DNA of 64,000 nucleotides from Halobaculum marinum. Its GTDB lineage: Archaea; Halobacteriota; Halobacteria; Halobacteriales; Haloferacaceae. How positions within the stretch are numbered: the stretch's first letter is position 1; every line of letters starts with the position of its first letter. The translations under genes were made by a program, and so were the position numbers. The DNA lies in the NCBI RefSeq assembly GCF_029338555.1, contig NZ_CP119989.1, forward strand, positions 2,604,001 to 2,668,000, read 5' to 3'. The notes beneath the pieces were generated by a model that did no database searches, was not told where the DNA came from, and was given only the letters and a program-made list of their open reading frames with translations. Shown here piece by piece: positions 26,455 through 36,248 of the stretch.

Positions 26455-27791
26455 TGAATCACCTCGGCGAACGCCGCGACCAAGTCGTCTGCTTCGTCGG
26501 CGTTCAGATCAGTCACGCACACCTGCAGCGTCTCGTCGTCGAGGACGTGGACCGCGAAGCCGTGGTCACGCAGGTCGACGGCGACGCGGGGGGCGTCGGC
26601 GACGCCGACGGTGAACTCCCGGAAGTGGTGGTGGGAGTCGAGCGGCGCCGTCACGCCGTCGACGGTGTCCAGGTCCGCCGCCAGCGACTCGGCGTTTCGG
26701 ACGCAGTCTTCCGCCAGCGCGACGAGGCCCTCCGGGCCGAGCGAGGCGGCGTGCATCGCCGCCCGGAGCGCGACCCACGCCTGGTTGGTGCAGATGTTGG
26801 AGGTGGCGCGCTCCTTGCGGATGTGCTGTTCGCGCGTCTGGAGCGTGAGCGTGAACGCCCGGCGGTCGTCGGCGTCCTCGCTCTTGCCGACGAGGCGACC
26901 CGGCACCTGTCGGAGGAACTCCTCCTTACAGGCGAACAGGCCCAGGCCCATCCCGTAGCTCGCGGGCAGGCCGAGCGCGCCGGCCTCGCCGACGACCACG
27001 TCGGCGCCGACCGAGGCTGGCTCCTGCAGCAGCGAGAGGGCGACCGGGTCCGATCCGACGCAAAAGAGCGCGTCGTTCTCGTGTGCGAGGTCGCCGACCG
27101 CGGCCAGCGCGGGTTCGATGGCGCCCGTCACCGTCGGCGTCTCCGCGTACACGAACACGGTGTCGTCGTCGACGAGGTCCGCGAGCGCGTCGAGGTCGAC
27201 CGTGTTGTCCGCGTACGGGTACGTCTCGACCGTCAGGTCCGAGCCGTCGACGTAGTTGTCGAGCGTGCCGCGCTTGCCGTCGCGGAGGGCCTCGGGCACG
27301 AGCACCGTCGCCCCGGACGTGCTCCGGACGCGCTCGGCGAGGAGGGCGGCCTCGGCGAGGCCGGTCGCGGCGTCGTACATCGAGCAGTTGGCGATGGGGA
27401 GGCCCGTCAGCTCCACCAGCATCGACTGGTACTCGAACAGCGCCTGGAGGAACCCCTGTGTGATCTCGGGCTGGTACTGGGTGTAGCTGGTGAGGAACTC
27501 CGATCGCGAGGAGAGGTCGTCGACCACGGCGGGGACGTAGTGCGAGTAGTGGCCCCGACCGAGGAACTCGGTGAGGTCGTCGTTGCGCGCGAACGTCTCG
27601 GCCAGATCCGCGCGGACCGTCCGCTCGTCGCGCTGGGGGATGCCGAACTCGCCGTCGAAGGCGACCTCCGCTGGGATGTCGAACAGGTCTGCCTCCTCGT
27701 CGACGCCGAGCGCGTCGAGCATCGCCGCCGTCTCGTCGGCGGTGTGGGGGGCGAAGGGAGAGCCGGTCGGCCCGCTCGTCCGTCCGCTCAT
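26451..27791 (-). CDS. gcvPA: Glycine dehydrogenase (decarboxylating) subunit 1
   Basis: A 446-residue fold-type I protein without the PLP lysine, the structural/binding half of the split P-protein. Recognisable segments are [42 protein letters not shown], and [16 protein letters not shown]. The ATG at 27791 is preceded by a normal intergenic region; the open frame further upstream is chance. Translated together with gcvPB. Confidence 0.95.
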   Translation of the reverse strand: MSGRTSGPTGSPFAPHTADETAAMLDALGVDEEADLFDIPAEVAFDGEFGIPQRDERTVRADLAETFARNDDLTEFLGRGHYSHYVPAVVDDLSSRSEFLTSYTQYQPEITQGFLQALFEYQSMLVELTGLPIANCSMYDAATGLAEAALLAERVRSTSGATVLVPEALRDGKRGTLDNYVDGSDLTVETYPYADNTVDLDALADLVDDDTVFVYAETPTVTGAIEPALAAVGDLAHENDALFCVGSDPVALSLLQEPASVGADVVVGEAGALGLPASYGMGLGLFACKEEFLRQVPGRLVGKSEDADDRRAFTLTLQTREQHIRKERATSNICTNQAWVALRAAMHAASLGPEGLVALAEDCVRNAESLAADLDTVDGVTAPLDSHHHFREFTVGVADAPRVAVDLRDHGFAVHVLDDETLQVCVTDLNADEADDLVAAFAEVIQ

Positions 27792-27986
27792 CGGGGGACC
27801 ACCTCGGCACGTCCGTGGGGGTGCACCGGCGTTCCGTGTCCACGTCTGTCCATATACGTGCCTACGGTCCCCCCACCAAGAGTCGTTCGTTCCCGGGCGG
27901 TGCAGCCGCCTCACCCGGACGATCACTCGGTCGCGAGTGAGTCCTGGCGCGGATCGGTTTTGTCCGTCGCGCCCCCACCGTCGCTC

Positions 27987-28190
27987 GTGCCCGACCCCGT
28001 CGACCCGCCGAAGTCCGACCCGCTCGACGTCGACGACGACGCCGACGTGATGCCCCGCCCGTACGCGGATCTGGTCCACGGCGTGATGGAGGCGCGGGGG
28101 TGTTCGAAGCCCGACGCCGAGGCGTGGGTAGACGAGCAGGGCCGTGAAGCCGCCGAGCGATTCCTCCTCGCGCGGTGGGCCGGTCGCTGA
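27987..28190 (+). CDS. Small acidic haloarchaeal protein
   Basis: A 67-residue protein from GTG 27987 (or 46 residues from ATG 28050). The N-terminus is disordered and Asp/Pro-rich; the rest ([36 protein letters not shown]) is helical with a UBA-like pattern. It is divergent from gcvPA and its stop abuts the stop of the lipoprotein gene on the other strand. Function unknown. Confidence 0.5.
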   Translation: MPDPVDPPKSDPLDVDDDADVMPRPYADLVHGVMEARGCSKPDAEAWVDEQGREAAERFLLARWAGR

Positions 28191-29204
28191 TCAGCCCTCG
28201 GTCGGCGTCTCGGTGAACGCGGACTCGTCGACCGAGAGGCGGGTCCAGTAGACGGTTCCCTCGTAGGTGACGACGTAGTCACCGCTCACGCGCCACGTCT
28301 CGGGTGGTGACTCCCACTCGAAGCGTACTGGATCGTGTGCGCGAAAGCGGTCGACGAGCGACCGGAGCGCGTCGCTCGGCTCCTCGTCGTGGGCGACGTG
28401 GTAGCCCTCCCCGGCGCGCTCGTGGGGAACGTCGCCCGTCGGCGTCTGGCCGACCGCCGTCTCCACGATGTCGCGCTCGGCATCGGTGAGGCCGTCGAGC
28501 GTCCAACCGAACCGCTCGCGCACGTCGGCGCCGAAGTCGGCCGTCGACGAGACCCGGTCGGCGGTCACCTCGTACGTGTAGACGGTGTAGGAGCCGCGGT
28601 CGTCCACCTCGATCGTCGCGGGACCGTCGGGCCAGACGACCGCCGCGTACTCCGGGTCGGGGACGAGCACGGATTCCTCGACAGCCTCGGGTCGATAGTG
28701 CAGCGACGTGAGCACGCCCGGCGGTCGGTGGTCGTCGTAGCCTCGGTCCGCGAGTGCTTCGCGGTCGACCGCGGGCAACTCCTCGTAGCCGATCCGGTCG
28801 GCCGGGTCGGGCGTCTCGTCGCCGTCCTCGACCCGGATCGGATTCATCGTCACGCCGAACGCGCGCATCTCGCGGGAGTCGGTCACGTCGGCCCCGAAGC
28901 GGTAGACGCCCTCGCCCGCGACGACGACTGGTCGGTCCGTCGGGAGTGGTTCGTGTCGGTCCTCGACGGTCGCCGAACCAGTGTCGACGACCTCGCGGGC
29001 GAGCGCGTCCCGGTTCTCCGGGCCGGGGTCGGACACGTCGCCGTCGCCGAACGTCCACAGCGCCTGCTCGGCGATACCGGCGTCGTCTTCGGAGACCATG
29101 CGGAGGGAGGCGGTCGGGGAGGGCGCACAGCCGACACAGCCGCCGGTGGCTGTCACGGCCAGCGTCGCCGTCGTCGCGAGGAACGAGCGGCGGTCGAGTG
29201 GCAT
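28191..29204 (-). CDS. Tat lipoprotein inside the gcv region
   Basis: A 337-residue exported protein. The N-terminus PLDRRSFLATTATLAV carries a twin-arginine motif and TGGC a lipobox, so it should be a Tat-exported lipoprotein. The mature part is acidic, with repeated beta-like segments and no recognisable enzyme motif. It separates gcvH from gcvPA and is on the same strand. A start nine codons upstream (29231) is possible. I do not recognise the family. Confidence 0.6.
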   Translation of the reverse strand: MPLDRRSFLATTATLAVTATGGCVGCAPSPTASLRMVSEDDAGIAEQALWTFGDGDVSDPGPENRDALAREVVDTGSATVEDRHEPLPTDRPVVVAGEGVYRFGADVTDSREMRAFGVTMNPIRVEDGDETPDPADRIGYEELPAVDREALADRGYDDHRPPGVLTSLHYRPEAVEESVLVPDPEYAAVVWPDGPATIEVDDRGSYTVYTYEVTADRVSSTADFGADVRERFGWTLDGLTDAERDIVETAVGQTPTGDVPHERAGEGYHVAHDEEPSDALRSLVDRFRAHDPVRFEWESPPETWRVSGDYVVTYEGTVYWTRLSVDESAFTETPTEG

Positions 29205-29285
29205 ACCCGCGGCTACACGACAGGGTGCCAAGAGGTTCCCGGTGGCGAAAACGCGCGTGTGTGTGTCTCGGTGTCGGCCCGACGC

Positions 29286-29660
29286 CTACGCGATCTGGTC
29301 GGCGTACTCCTCGGCGGTGAGGAGGTCCTCGAGGTCGCCCTCGTCCAGGTCGAGTTCGAGCATCCAGCCCTCGCCGAACGGGTCGTCGTTGACGAGTTCG
29401 GGCGCGTCGAACAGCGCCTCGTTCACGGCGGTCACCTCACCGGAGACGGGGGCGTACAGGTCCGAGACGGCCTTGATCGACTCGATGACGCCGAACTCGG
29501 CGTCGGCGTCGAGCGCGTCGCCCTCGTTGGGGAGTTCCACGAACACCACGTCGCCGAGTTCGTCCTGCGCGAAGTCGGTGATGCCGACCCGCCCCGTTTC
29601 GGGGTCGATCCACTCGTGCGACTCGCGGTAGTGCAGGCCCTCGGGTACGTCGAAGCTCAT
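29286..29660 (-). CDS. gcvH: Glycine cleavage system H protein
   Basis: A 124-residue lipoyl protein that shuttles the aminomethyl group between P, T and L proteins. The lipoylated lysine is K63 in [15 protein letters not shown]. The rest ([14 protein letters not shown] at the start, [20 protein letters not shown]) is the canonical H-protein layout. Downstream of gcvT with a 100-base gap. Confidence 0.97.
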   Translation of the reverse strand: MSFDVPEGLHYRESHEWIDPETGRVGITDFAQDELGDVVFVELPNEGDALDADAEFGVIESIKAVSDLYAPVSGEVTAVNEALFDAPELVNDDPFGEGWMLELDLDEGDLEDLLTAEEYADQIA

Positions 29661-29759
29661 CGTCTATCGGTACCCGTGCGGCGAGGGTACTTGGGTGTAT
29701 TCGAATCCGTCCGACCCGCCGGTTCACCACAGACGGTCGGGTGAGCGCCAGCCAGCGAC

Positions 29760-30902
29760 CTACTCGAACGGGACCGTCACGACCTTCGCGCGCTTCTCGC
29801 GCGCGCGGACGACGACGTTCACCTCGGTACCCGGGTCGGTGAAGCCGACCGGGAGGTAGCCCAGCGCGATGGGCTTGTCGAGGGTGGGGCTCATCGTCCC
29901 CGACGTGACGACGCCGACGACGTGGCCGTTCTCGTCGGTCACGTCGTAACCGTGGCGCGGGACGCCGCGGTCGAGCAGTTCGATCCCGACGAACGTCTCC
30001 TCGACGCCCGTCTCGGCCTGCTCGGCGAGCGCGTCGCGGCCGACGAACTCCGTGTCGAGGTCGACGACGAAGCCGATGTCCGCCTCGTACGGCGTGCGTG
30101 GCTCGTCCTCGGGGTGGAAGTCCTGCCCCGACAGGAGGAAGCCCTTCTCCATGCGCAGGGTGTCGCGAGCGCCGAGGCCGCACGGCGCCGCGTCGTCGGC
30201 GAACAGCGCCCACACGTCCTCGGCGGCCTCCCACGGACAGAGAATCTCGAACCCGTCCTCGCCCGTGTAGCCGGTCCGGGCGACCCAACACTCGGCGCCG
30301 GCGAACGGTGCGAACGTCGCGGAGAACCGCGACAGGTCGCGCACGTCCGGTCCGTCGGCGTCGACCGCGTCGGCGACGAGGTCCGGCGCCTCGGGACCCT
30401 GCACGGCGAACATCGCCCAGTCCTCGGTGACGTTGCGCACCTCGCAGTCGAGGTCCCACTCGTCGCGGTGGTCGACCCACCGGTCGTGCGTCTCGGTGTC
30501 GTGGCCGGCGTTCGGGATGAACAGGTACGCCGGCACCGTGTTGGCATCGTCCGCGTCGTCGCCGTCGCCGTCTGCGGTCGACTCGTCGGGGAGGCGGTAG
30601 ACGACCGTGTCGTCGATCATGACGCCGTCCTCGCGGGTGATGGCGGCGTACTGGGCGTCACCGACGGCCAACTCGGTCACGTCGTTGCTCGTCAGGCGCT
30701 GCATGAGCGTCGTCGCGTCGGGACCCGCGACCTCGATTTCGCCCATGTGGGAGACGTCGAATATCCCAGCCGCCTCGCGCACCGCCGTGTGTTCGGTGCG
30801 GATGGAGTCGAACTCGACCGGCATGTCCCACCCGCCGAACTCGGTGAACTTGGCGCCGCGCTCGGCGTGTACCTCGCGGAGGGGCGGCTTCCGGAGCGTC
30901 AT
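29760..30902 (-). CDS. gcvT: Glycine cleavage T protein (aminomethyltransferase)
   Basis: A 380-residue folate-dependent aminomethyltransferase. Typical segments are TEFGGWDMPVEFDSI, FDVSHMGEIEVAGPDA, GYTGEDGFEILCPWE and GVVTSGTMSPTLDKPIALGY. A haloarchaeal Asp-rich loop (TADGDGDDADDAN) sits near residue 120. The ATG at 30902 is chosen because MTLRKPPL begins the fold; a start at 30908 adds two residues. First gene of the gcv group; no gcvL is present. Confidence 0.95.
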   Translation of the reverse strand: MTLRKPPLREVHAERGAKFTEFGGWDMPVEFDSIRTEHTAVREAAGIFDVSHMGEIEVAGPDATTLMQRLTSNDVTELAVGDAQYAAITREDGVMIDDTVVYRLPDESTADGDGDDADDANTVPAYLFIPNAGHDTETHDRWVDHRDEWDLDCEVRNVTEDWAMFAVQGPEAPDLVADAVDADGPDVRDLSRFSATFAPFAGAECWVARTGYTGEDGFEILCPWEAAEDVWALFADDAAPCGLGARDTLRMEKGFLLSGQDFHPEDEPRTPYEADIGFVVDLDTEFVGRDALAEQAETGVEETFVGIELLDRGVPRHGYDVTDENGHVVGVVTSGTMSPTLDKPIALGYLPVGFTDPGTEVNVVVRAREKRAKVVTVPFE

Positions 30903-31038
30903 ACCCACAGCGTCGCCCGCCCGCGAGTAAGCGTTTGGTATTCCAGCCGAATGATCCCGCCGTTGGTCACGGTGCCAGTCGCGGCGCCGACGGCTCCCTC
31001 GGCGTGGGTTTCACCGCCGATAGCCGGAGCGCCCAGTC

Positions 31039-31046
31039 TTAAATAG
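31039..31046 (+). promoter_or_regulatory. TATA box of the 7TM kinase gene
   Basis: TTAAATAG centred about 26 bases before the ATG at 31068, placing the transcription start at or next to the start codon (leaderless). Confidence 0.55.
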
Positions 31047-31067
31047 GTGCGGCGGGTGCGACGACTG

Positions 31068-32774
31068 ATGCTCGGAACCGGCGTCCCGACACTCCTCTCG
31101 CTTTACGTGGTGGCCTACGCCGTCGCGATCGGTGGCTGTCTGCTCGCGCTCCGTCGGGCGGTCGCCATCGACGACGACGAGACGCGACGGGGACTCGTCG
31201 CGTTGGTGGTCTCCAGCGGCGGGTGGGCGGTCGCCCAGTTGGCGTACCTGCTCGCCCCGACGCCGACGCTCCAGTACGCGTTGTACCTCACCGGTCTGAT
31301 CGTCGGCCTGACCACGATCGGAGGGTGGCTGTACTTCTGTTCGGCGTACACCGGGCGCGCGTTCCACCGGAACCAGACGTACCGCCGCGCGGCGGTCGGC
31401 GCGTACCTCGCCGTCGTCGCGATCAAGGTGACGAACCCCCTCCACGGCTTCTACTTCACCGCCGAGGTGGCGACCACGCCGTTCACCCACCTCGCCGTCC
31501 AGCAGGGCCTCGCCCACTGGGTGGTCACTGGGGTGTCGTACTCGCTCGTCGCGGTCGGCTTCTTCATGCTGTTCGACCAGTTCCTCGAGGCCGACTTCGA
31601 CACGCGACCGCTGGCGGCGCTGGTCGGCGCGACCGCGCTGCCGGTCGCGTTCGACGTGGTCGAGGTCGCGACGCCGTCGCTGCTCGATCTCAGCATGGAA
31701 CCCGTGGGCGTCGCGGTGTTCGCCGTCGGCACCCTGTACGTGTTCGAAGACCGGTTCCTCTCGGTCCAGTTGTCCGACGGGATCGACGACTCGTTGATCT
31801 ACCTGGACGAGGACGACCGAGTGCGCGAGACGAACGACCTCGCTCGCGAGACGTTCCCCGAACTGCGGGGCGCCCGCGGCGACCCGATCTCGACTGCGCT
31901 GCCCGACGTGGCCGCCGAACTCGACGGCGGCGAGGGACTGCTCGAACGGTCGGGCGCGGGTGGCTCGCGCTTTTTCCTCGTGACGACGACCGAGTTCGTC
32001 CGCGCCCGTGGGACCGTCGGGCGCTTAGTGATGTGCAGCGACGTGACCGACTCCGAACGCCGGCGCCGAGAGTTGGCCCGGCAGAACGACCAACTGGAGT
32101 CGTTCGCCGCCGCCATGCGCCACGAACTGTTCAACACCCTCCAGATCGTCGCCGGGCGCGTCGACCTCGCCGGCGCCGAACTGGAGGGGGGCGACGTGGA
32201 CGCGGCGCGTGAGTCGCTCCGCACGGCCTCGCGGACCGCCGACCGGATGCGGCGACTCGTCGAGGACTTCGCCGAACTCGCGCGCAAGGGGCAGACCGTC
32301 GAGGACACCGAGTCGGTCGCGTTCGGGTCGACCGTCGAGGACGCGTGGCGGTCCCTCGGCCCCGACGGGCTCCGACTGGTGCGCGAAGGCGACGGCCAGA
32401 TCGACGCCGACCCCGAGCGCCTCGAGTCGTTGCTCGCCAGCGCGTTCCGCTTCGCCGCGCACAACGACGCCTCGCAGGTGAGCGTCACCCTCCGCGAGGA
32501 CGGCCTCGTCGTCGCCGACGACGGCGAGGAGTACCCCGAACTGGACCCCGAGGCGTTCTTCGAGTACGGCGGCGCCGTTCCGGACGCAGAGGCCGGAATC
32601 GCGCTCCCCAACGTCCGCACGCTCGCGGAGGTCCACGGCTGGCAGGCGACGGTCGACCCCGACTACGCCGGGGGCGTCAAGGTCGTCGTCAGCGGCGCCT
32701 GCACCGACATCGAGGAGCGGTCGCCGGGCGCGACGCTCGGTGAGCACGGCCAAGCGACCGCGTCTGTCGAGTGA
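31068..32774 (+). CDS. 7TM-sensor histidine kinase
   Basis: A 568-residue membrane sensor kinase. Residues 1-230 contain seven hydrophobic helices of the N-terminal 7TM histidine kinase type. A PAS-like domain follows (about 240-330). The dimerisation box with phospho-His H352 is in AAAMRHELFNTLQIVAGR. The ATPase part is degenerate: the N box lacks a clear Asn pair, and the G1 equivalent reads VVADDGEEYPE, with a G2-like EAGIALPNVRTL. The leaderless start at 31068 is supported by the TATA position. No response regulator is adjacent. Confidence 0.8.
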   Translation: MLGTGVPTLLSLYVVAYAVAIGGCLLALRRAVAIDDDETRRGLVALVVSSGGWAVAQLAYLLAPTPTLQYALYLTGLIVGLTTIGGWLYFCSAYTGRAFHRNQTYRRAAVGAYLAVVAIKVTNPLHGFYFTAEVATTPFTHLAVQQGLAHWVVTGVSYSLVAVGFFMLFDQFLEADFDTRPLAALVGATALPVAFDVVEVATPSLLDLSMEPVGVAVFAVGTLYVFEDRFLSVQLSDGIDDSLIYLDEDDRVRETNDLARETFPELRGARGDPISTALPDVAAELDGGEGLLERSGAGGSRFFLVTTTEFVRARGTVGRLVMCSDVTDSERRRRELARQNDQLESFAAAMRHELFNTLQIVAGRVDLAGAELEGGDVDAARESLRTASRTADRMRRLVEDFAELARKGQTVEDTESVAFGSTVEDAWRSLGPDGLRLVREGDGQIDADPERLESLLASAFRFAAHNDASQVSVTLREDGLVVADDGEEYPELDPEAFFEYGGAVPDAEAGIALPNVRTLAEVHGWQATVDPDYAGGVKVVVSGACTDIEERSPGATLGEHGQATASVE

Positions 32775-32829
32775 GCGTGAACGGGCAGCAGAGAATCGGC
32801 GGTGTCGCGGCGGGTCGCCGGTCGGCGCC

Positions 32830-33888
32830 TCAGTAGGCGTCGACGTAGGCGGCGACGTCGAGCAGGCGGTTCGAGAAGCCGTACTCGTTGTCGTACCACG
32901 TCAGGATCTTCGCGACGCCCTCGTCGTCGTCGCCGACGACGTTCGTCGAGCGCAGGTCGACGTACGAGGAGAACGGCAGGCCGATGATGTCGCGGCTGAC
33001 GACCTCGTCGTCGGTGTAGCCGAGCACGCCCGCCAGCGGCCCCGAGTCCGCCGCGTCACGGAACGCCGCGTTGATCTCGTCTGCCGACGGGGAGTCCTCG
33101 AGGTCCACGACGAGTTCGGTGAGCGAGCCGTTCGGGACCGGGACGCGCATCGCCATCCCGTCGAGTTTCCCCTGCAGTTGCGGGAGAATCTCGGTGGCCG
33201 CCTGCGCGGCGCCCGTCGAGGTGGGGACGATGTTCTCGGCGGCGGCGCGCCCGCGGCGCGTCTTCGCCTTCGGGCCGTCGACGAGGTTCTGGCTCCCCGT
33301 GTACGCGTGGACGGTCGTCAGGGTGCCCGAGGCGATGCCGAACTCCTCGTCGAGCACCTTCGCGACCGGCGTGACGGAGTTGGTCGTACAGGAGGCGTTC
33401 GAGACGACCGACTCGCCCTCGTACTCCTCCTCGTGGTTGACGCCGTACACGAGCTGTTTCACCGGCTCCTCGCCCTTCGGCGGCGCGGAGATGACGGCCA
33501 CGTCGGCGCCTGCCTCCACGTGCTTCTCGGCGTCGCCCTTCGTGCGGAACACGCCGGTACACTCCAACGCCACGTCGACGTCGAGGTTGTCCCACGGCAG
33601 GTCGGCGGGGTCCTGCTCGTCGAGCACCGGCACCGCCGTGTCGCCGATGGACAACTCGCGCGCGTCGGCGTCGTAGCTGATCCCGTCGAGGCGACCCATC
33701 ACCGAGTCGTAGGACGCGAGGTAGCGCATCTCCTCGCCCTCCATCACGTCGTTGATGCCGACGAGTTCGATGCGGGGGTCCTCCAACACCGCACGGAAGA
33801 CGTTGCGACCGATCCGACCGAACCCGTTGAGCCCCACACGGACGGGATTGTCGACGTCGTCGCCCGCCGCGAGGTACGATTTACTCAT
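32830..33888 (-). CDS. gap: Class I glyceraldehyde-3-phosphate dehydrogenase
   Basis: A 352-residue bacterial-type (class I) GAPDH. The NAD fold begins GLNGFGRIGRNVF; the catalytic cysteine is C167 in SNASCTTNS; the C-terminal half ends WYDNEYGFSNRLLD. In Haloferax the class I enzyme is the glycolytic one, while class II serves gluconeogenesis. The first nine residues (SKSYLAAGDD) are a short halophilic extension. The ATG at 33888 is preferred although the frame stays open far upstream through GC bias. Confidence 0.95.
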   Translation of the reverse strand: MSKSYLAAGDDVDNPVRVGLNGFGRIGRNVFRAVLEDPRIELVGINDVMEGEEMRYLASYDSVMGRLDGISYDADARELSIGDTAVPVLDEQDPADLPWDNLDVDVALECTGVFRTKGDAEKHVEAGADVAVISAPPKGEEPVKQLVYGVNHEEEYEGESVVSNASCTTNSVTPVAKVLDEEFGIASGTLTTVHAYTGSQNLVDGPKAKTRRGRAAAENIVPTSTGAAQAATEILPQLQGKLDGMAMRVPVPNGSLTELVVDLEDSPSADEINAAFRDAADSGPLAGVLGYTDDEVVSRDIIGLPFSSYVDLRSTNVVGDDDEGVAKILTWYDNEYGFSNRLLDVAAYVDAY

Positions 33889-34092
33889 ATCCGAATAACT
33901 GATGGCCGACGACTTATCGCTTGTGGGTACGGCCGAGCGGGGCGCTGCGCGACGGTCGAGTGGGAGCGCGACTCGGCGCCCCGATGTGGCGCCCCGTCGC
34001 CTCGGGGGAGACGTGTCGGGCGAGACGGCAGGACGTGGCGCTCGCCGGGGGGGAGAAGGCTTATTCGGACCAACGAACAACAAGCGGTGAGA

Positions 34093-34476
34093 ATGCGTGA
34101 CAACCGCGACGATCCGTTCGGCGATATCTTCGAGGAGATCGAACGGATGATGAGCGAAATGACCGGCGCTGCGACGGGTGCGGCCGCGCCCGGCGACGCC
34201 GGCTTCGGCGACGAGACCCACGTGTCGGTGTACGAGGAGGGTGAGACGGTGCGAGTCGTCGCCGACCTCCCGGGGATCGACAAGGGAGGGATCGACCTCC
34301 AGTGTGACGGGTCGACCCTGACGATCACCGCGGAGGGTGAGCACCGCCGCTTCGACGAGCGTGTTCGGCTCCCGACCCGCGTCGACGAGCACTCCGCGAC
34401 GGCGACGTTCAACAACGGCGTCCTCGAAGTTCGCCTCGACGCCCTCGAACCGTCCGCCGACATCGACGTCGAGTAA
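34093..34476 (+). CDS. Hsp20/alpha-crystallin small heat-shock protein
   Basis: A 127-residue small chaperone. The N-terminus (DPFGDIFEEIERMMSEM) is the usual amphipathic arm; the alpha-crystallin domain runs from about 45 to 120 with VVADLPGIDKGGIDLQCDG and the conserved AT(F)NNGVLEVRLDA. The C-terminal Ile-x-Ile/Val anchor is present only weakly (ADIDVE). A TATA-like CTTATTC lies about 25 bases before the start. Divergent from gap. Confidence 0.9.
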   Translation: MRDNRDDPFGDIFEEIERMMSEMTGAATGAAAPGDAGFGDETHVSVYEEGETVRVVADLPGIDKGGIDLQCDGSTLTITAEGEHRRFDERVRLPTRVDEHSATATFNNGVLEVRLDALEPSADIDVE

Positions 34477-34554
34477 CTCCGCCACCCACGCCGGGTCGGC
34501 GTCCGTTCTCGAACGCGTTGGTTCGACAGCGACCGCCACGCCGGCGCCCGCGGA

Positions 34555-34584
34555 ACCAGTTTCTGCCGCACCAGTTTCTGCCAC
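34555..34584. repeat. Tandem 15-bp direct repeat
   Basis: Two adjacent copies of ACCAGTTTCTGCC(G/A)C (34555-34569 and 34570-34584) between two converging genes, followed by two looser ACCAGCTACCGC copies at 34585 and 34612. The last of these enters the end of the ATP-grasp gene. Confidence 0.7.
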
Positions 34585-34616
34585 ACCAGCTACCGCTGTG
34601 CCATCCTCCCCACCAG

Positions 34617-35534
34617 CTACCGCCGGGCCGTCCGCCGCACCAGCGCCGCCACGTCGGCGTCGAAGCCGTCGCGGTACTTGTGGGCCTCGTCGACCGTCGG
34701 GCGGGCGTTCGTCTCCGAGATGACGAGGCGACCGTCCGTCTCGAGGAGGTCGACCCCGAGCAGGGGGATGTCGAGCGCCTCGGCTGCCCGTTCCGCCAGT
34801 TCCCGCGCCGGGTCGTCGAGGGCGACGCCCTCCGCGACGGCGCCGCGGTGGACGTTGTGCTTCCACCTGCCCTCGGCGAGCGCCCCCGCCGGGAGTCGGC
34901 GCTCGACGGCGCCCGCGTAGTCGCCGTCGACCACCATCGCCCGGTAGTCGGTCGCGCCCGGGAGGAACTCCTGGAGGAGGAACGACTTGTCGCCCGTCGC
35001 GCGGTAGTCGTGGACCAAATCGAGGTAGTCGGTGACGCCGAGCAGTGAGTCTGGGTCGGTCGCCTTCGCGACGCCCACCCCGCGGGTCGCGGAGTTGGGT
35101 TTGACGACGACGGGGTAACCGACCTCGTCGGCGGCGGCGAGCACCGCCTCGTCGTCGACGGGGTTCGACACTAGTCGCGTCTCCGGCACCGGCAGGCCGG
35201 CGGCCGACAGCGCCGCGAGCGTGCCGGCCTTGTTGCGCGAGGCGAGGGTCGCATCGCGCCCGTTCACCCACGGCACGCCGAGGTGCGTGTCGAGCACCGC
35301 CCCCTCCATCAGTCGCGAGGGGTACACCCACCCGGCGTCGAAGCCGTCGAACTCGTCGGTCGCGTCGCCCGCACCGGTCGCGTCCGCGGTGTCGACGCGG
35401 AGCACGCGCTCGTCGGGTTGGACGTGCTCGACGGCGATGCCGTGCGGGGCGAGTCGCTCGCGGAGGCGCTCGAACGTCTCCGCCCGCGTCGTCACGGCGA
35501 GGCGGAGGTCGGGGTCGGTGGGGGGCGACGGCAT
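34617..35534 (-). CDS. ATP-grasp ligase, RimK-like
   Basis: A 305-residue ATP-grasp enzyme. The ATP-binding central part reads RNKAGTLAALSAAGLPVPETRLV, YPVVVKPNSATRGVGVAKA and FLLQEFLPGATDYRAMVV; the metal-binding end is LLGVDLLETDGRLVISETNARP. The order fits RimK-type amino-acid ligases, which attach Glu or similar residues to a protein or cofactor. The target is not deducible. ATG 35534 starts the fold; the open upstream frame is ignored. Confidence 0.8.
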   Translation of the reverse strand: MPSPPTDPDLRLAVTTRAETFERLRERLAPHGIAVEHVQPDERVLRVDTADATGAGDATDEFDGFDAGWVYPSRLMEGAVLDTHLGVPWVNGRDATLASRNKAGTLAALSAAGLPVPETRLVSNPVDDEAVLAAADEVGYPVVVKPNSATRGVGVAKATDPDSLLGVTDYLDLVHDYRATGDKSFLLQEFLPGATDYRAMVVDGDYAGAVERRLPAGALAEGRWKHNVHRGAVAEGVALDDPARELAERAAEALDIPLLGVDLLETDGRLVISETNARPTVDEAHKYRDGFDADVAALVRRTARR

Positions 35535-35618
35535 GGTCGTATCCGACCGTCGGGCCCCCCGGAGGTAACGGTTCGGCTCGCGGTGTTGGGGGCGCTGGCC
35601 CCCACCCATCGACGGCGA

Positions 35619-36056
35619 CTACTCGGTCATCTCGGGCGGGAGTGCGCCGAGTTGCGCGAGAATCCCGAGCATGTCGTAGTACCACCACGCCTCGGTGACC
35701 GCGCCGTCCTCGACGGCGTACACCGTGGTTCCGGACCACTCGGCGCGTTCGTTACTGGGTTCCAGCCCGAAATCCGTGAGCCCGCCCTCGTCGGTGCCGG
35801 ACGCCGTCCACCGGGAGACGATCCGACCCTCGCCGACGATCACCTCGTCGGTCTCGACGTGGAAGTCGGGGAAGATCGTCCTGACGTCGTCGATCCACTC
35901 GGCGAACTCGTCGACACCGTGGAGTTCCTCGTTCTCGGGGATATCGTGGATCACGGCGTCCGCGGCGACGTAGTCGCCGAGGGTCGCGAGGTCTCCACCG
36001 TTCCAGATCTCCTGCGTGAAGTCGGCTATCAGTTCCGCTGCCGCATCGTTGGACAT
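35619..36056 (-). CDS. SnoaL-like cyclase/NTF2-fold protein
   Basis: A 145-residue NTF2-fold protein. The helical start AAELIADFTQEIWNGGDLATLGDYVA and the WIDDVRTIFPDFHVETDEVIVGEGRIVSRWTASGT core are typical of SnoaL-like ester cyclases or hydrolases of unknown substrate. Start at ATG 36056. It is divergent from the zinc-finger gene and not in an obvious operon. Confidence 0.75.
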   Translation of the reverse strand: MSNDAAAELIADFTQEIWNGGDLATLGDYVAADAVIHDIPENEELHGVDEFAEWIDDVRTIFPDFHVETDEVIVGEGRIVSRWTASGTDEGGLTDFGLEPSNERAEWSGTTVYAVEDGAVTEAWWYYDMLGILAQLGALPPEMTE

Positions 36057-36248
36057 CGTGCTCACTCGAACCACCCGATCTGCGGTAGTCTGTCGTGGAG
36101 CATCAACGGTGCCGGCGGTTTTCGTCGCGCTGGTATCGCCCCGCCTGTAGCGCCCCGGATCACCCGCCGGCGCCGCCCCCGCGACACGGCGCCACACGCG
36201 CATCCGGAGAAACGAGGCTTCTTACGGCCCGAGCAGGTAGTCGCCCAC

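Noticed and set aside
27792-28079. An extension of gcvPA up to 28079
   Set aside because: It would overlap the divergent small gene and adds no segment known from the glycine dehydrogenase subunit; the ATG at 27791 is adequate.
32830-35739. A 969-codon open frame on the minus strand running through gap and on to 35739
   Set aside because: Only the gap part is coding; the upstream stretch crosses the Hsp20 and ATP-grasp genes in other frames and is open because stop codons are rare at this GC content.
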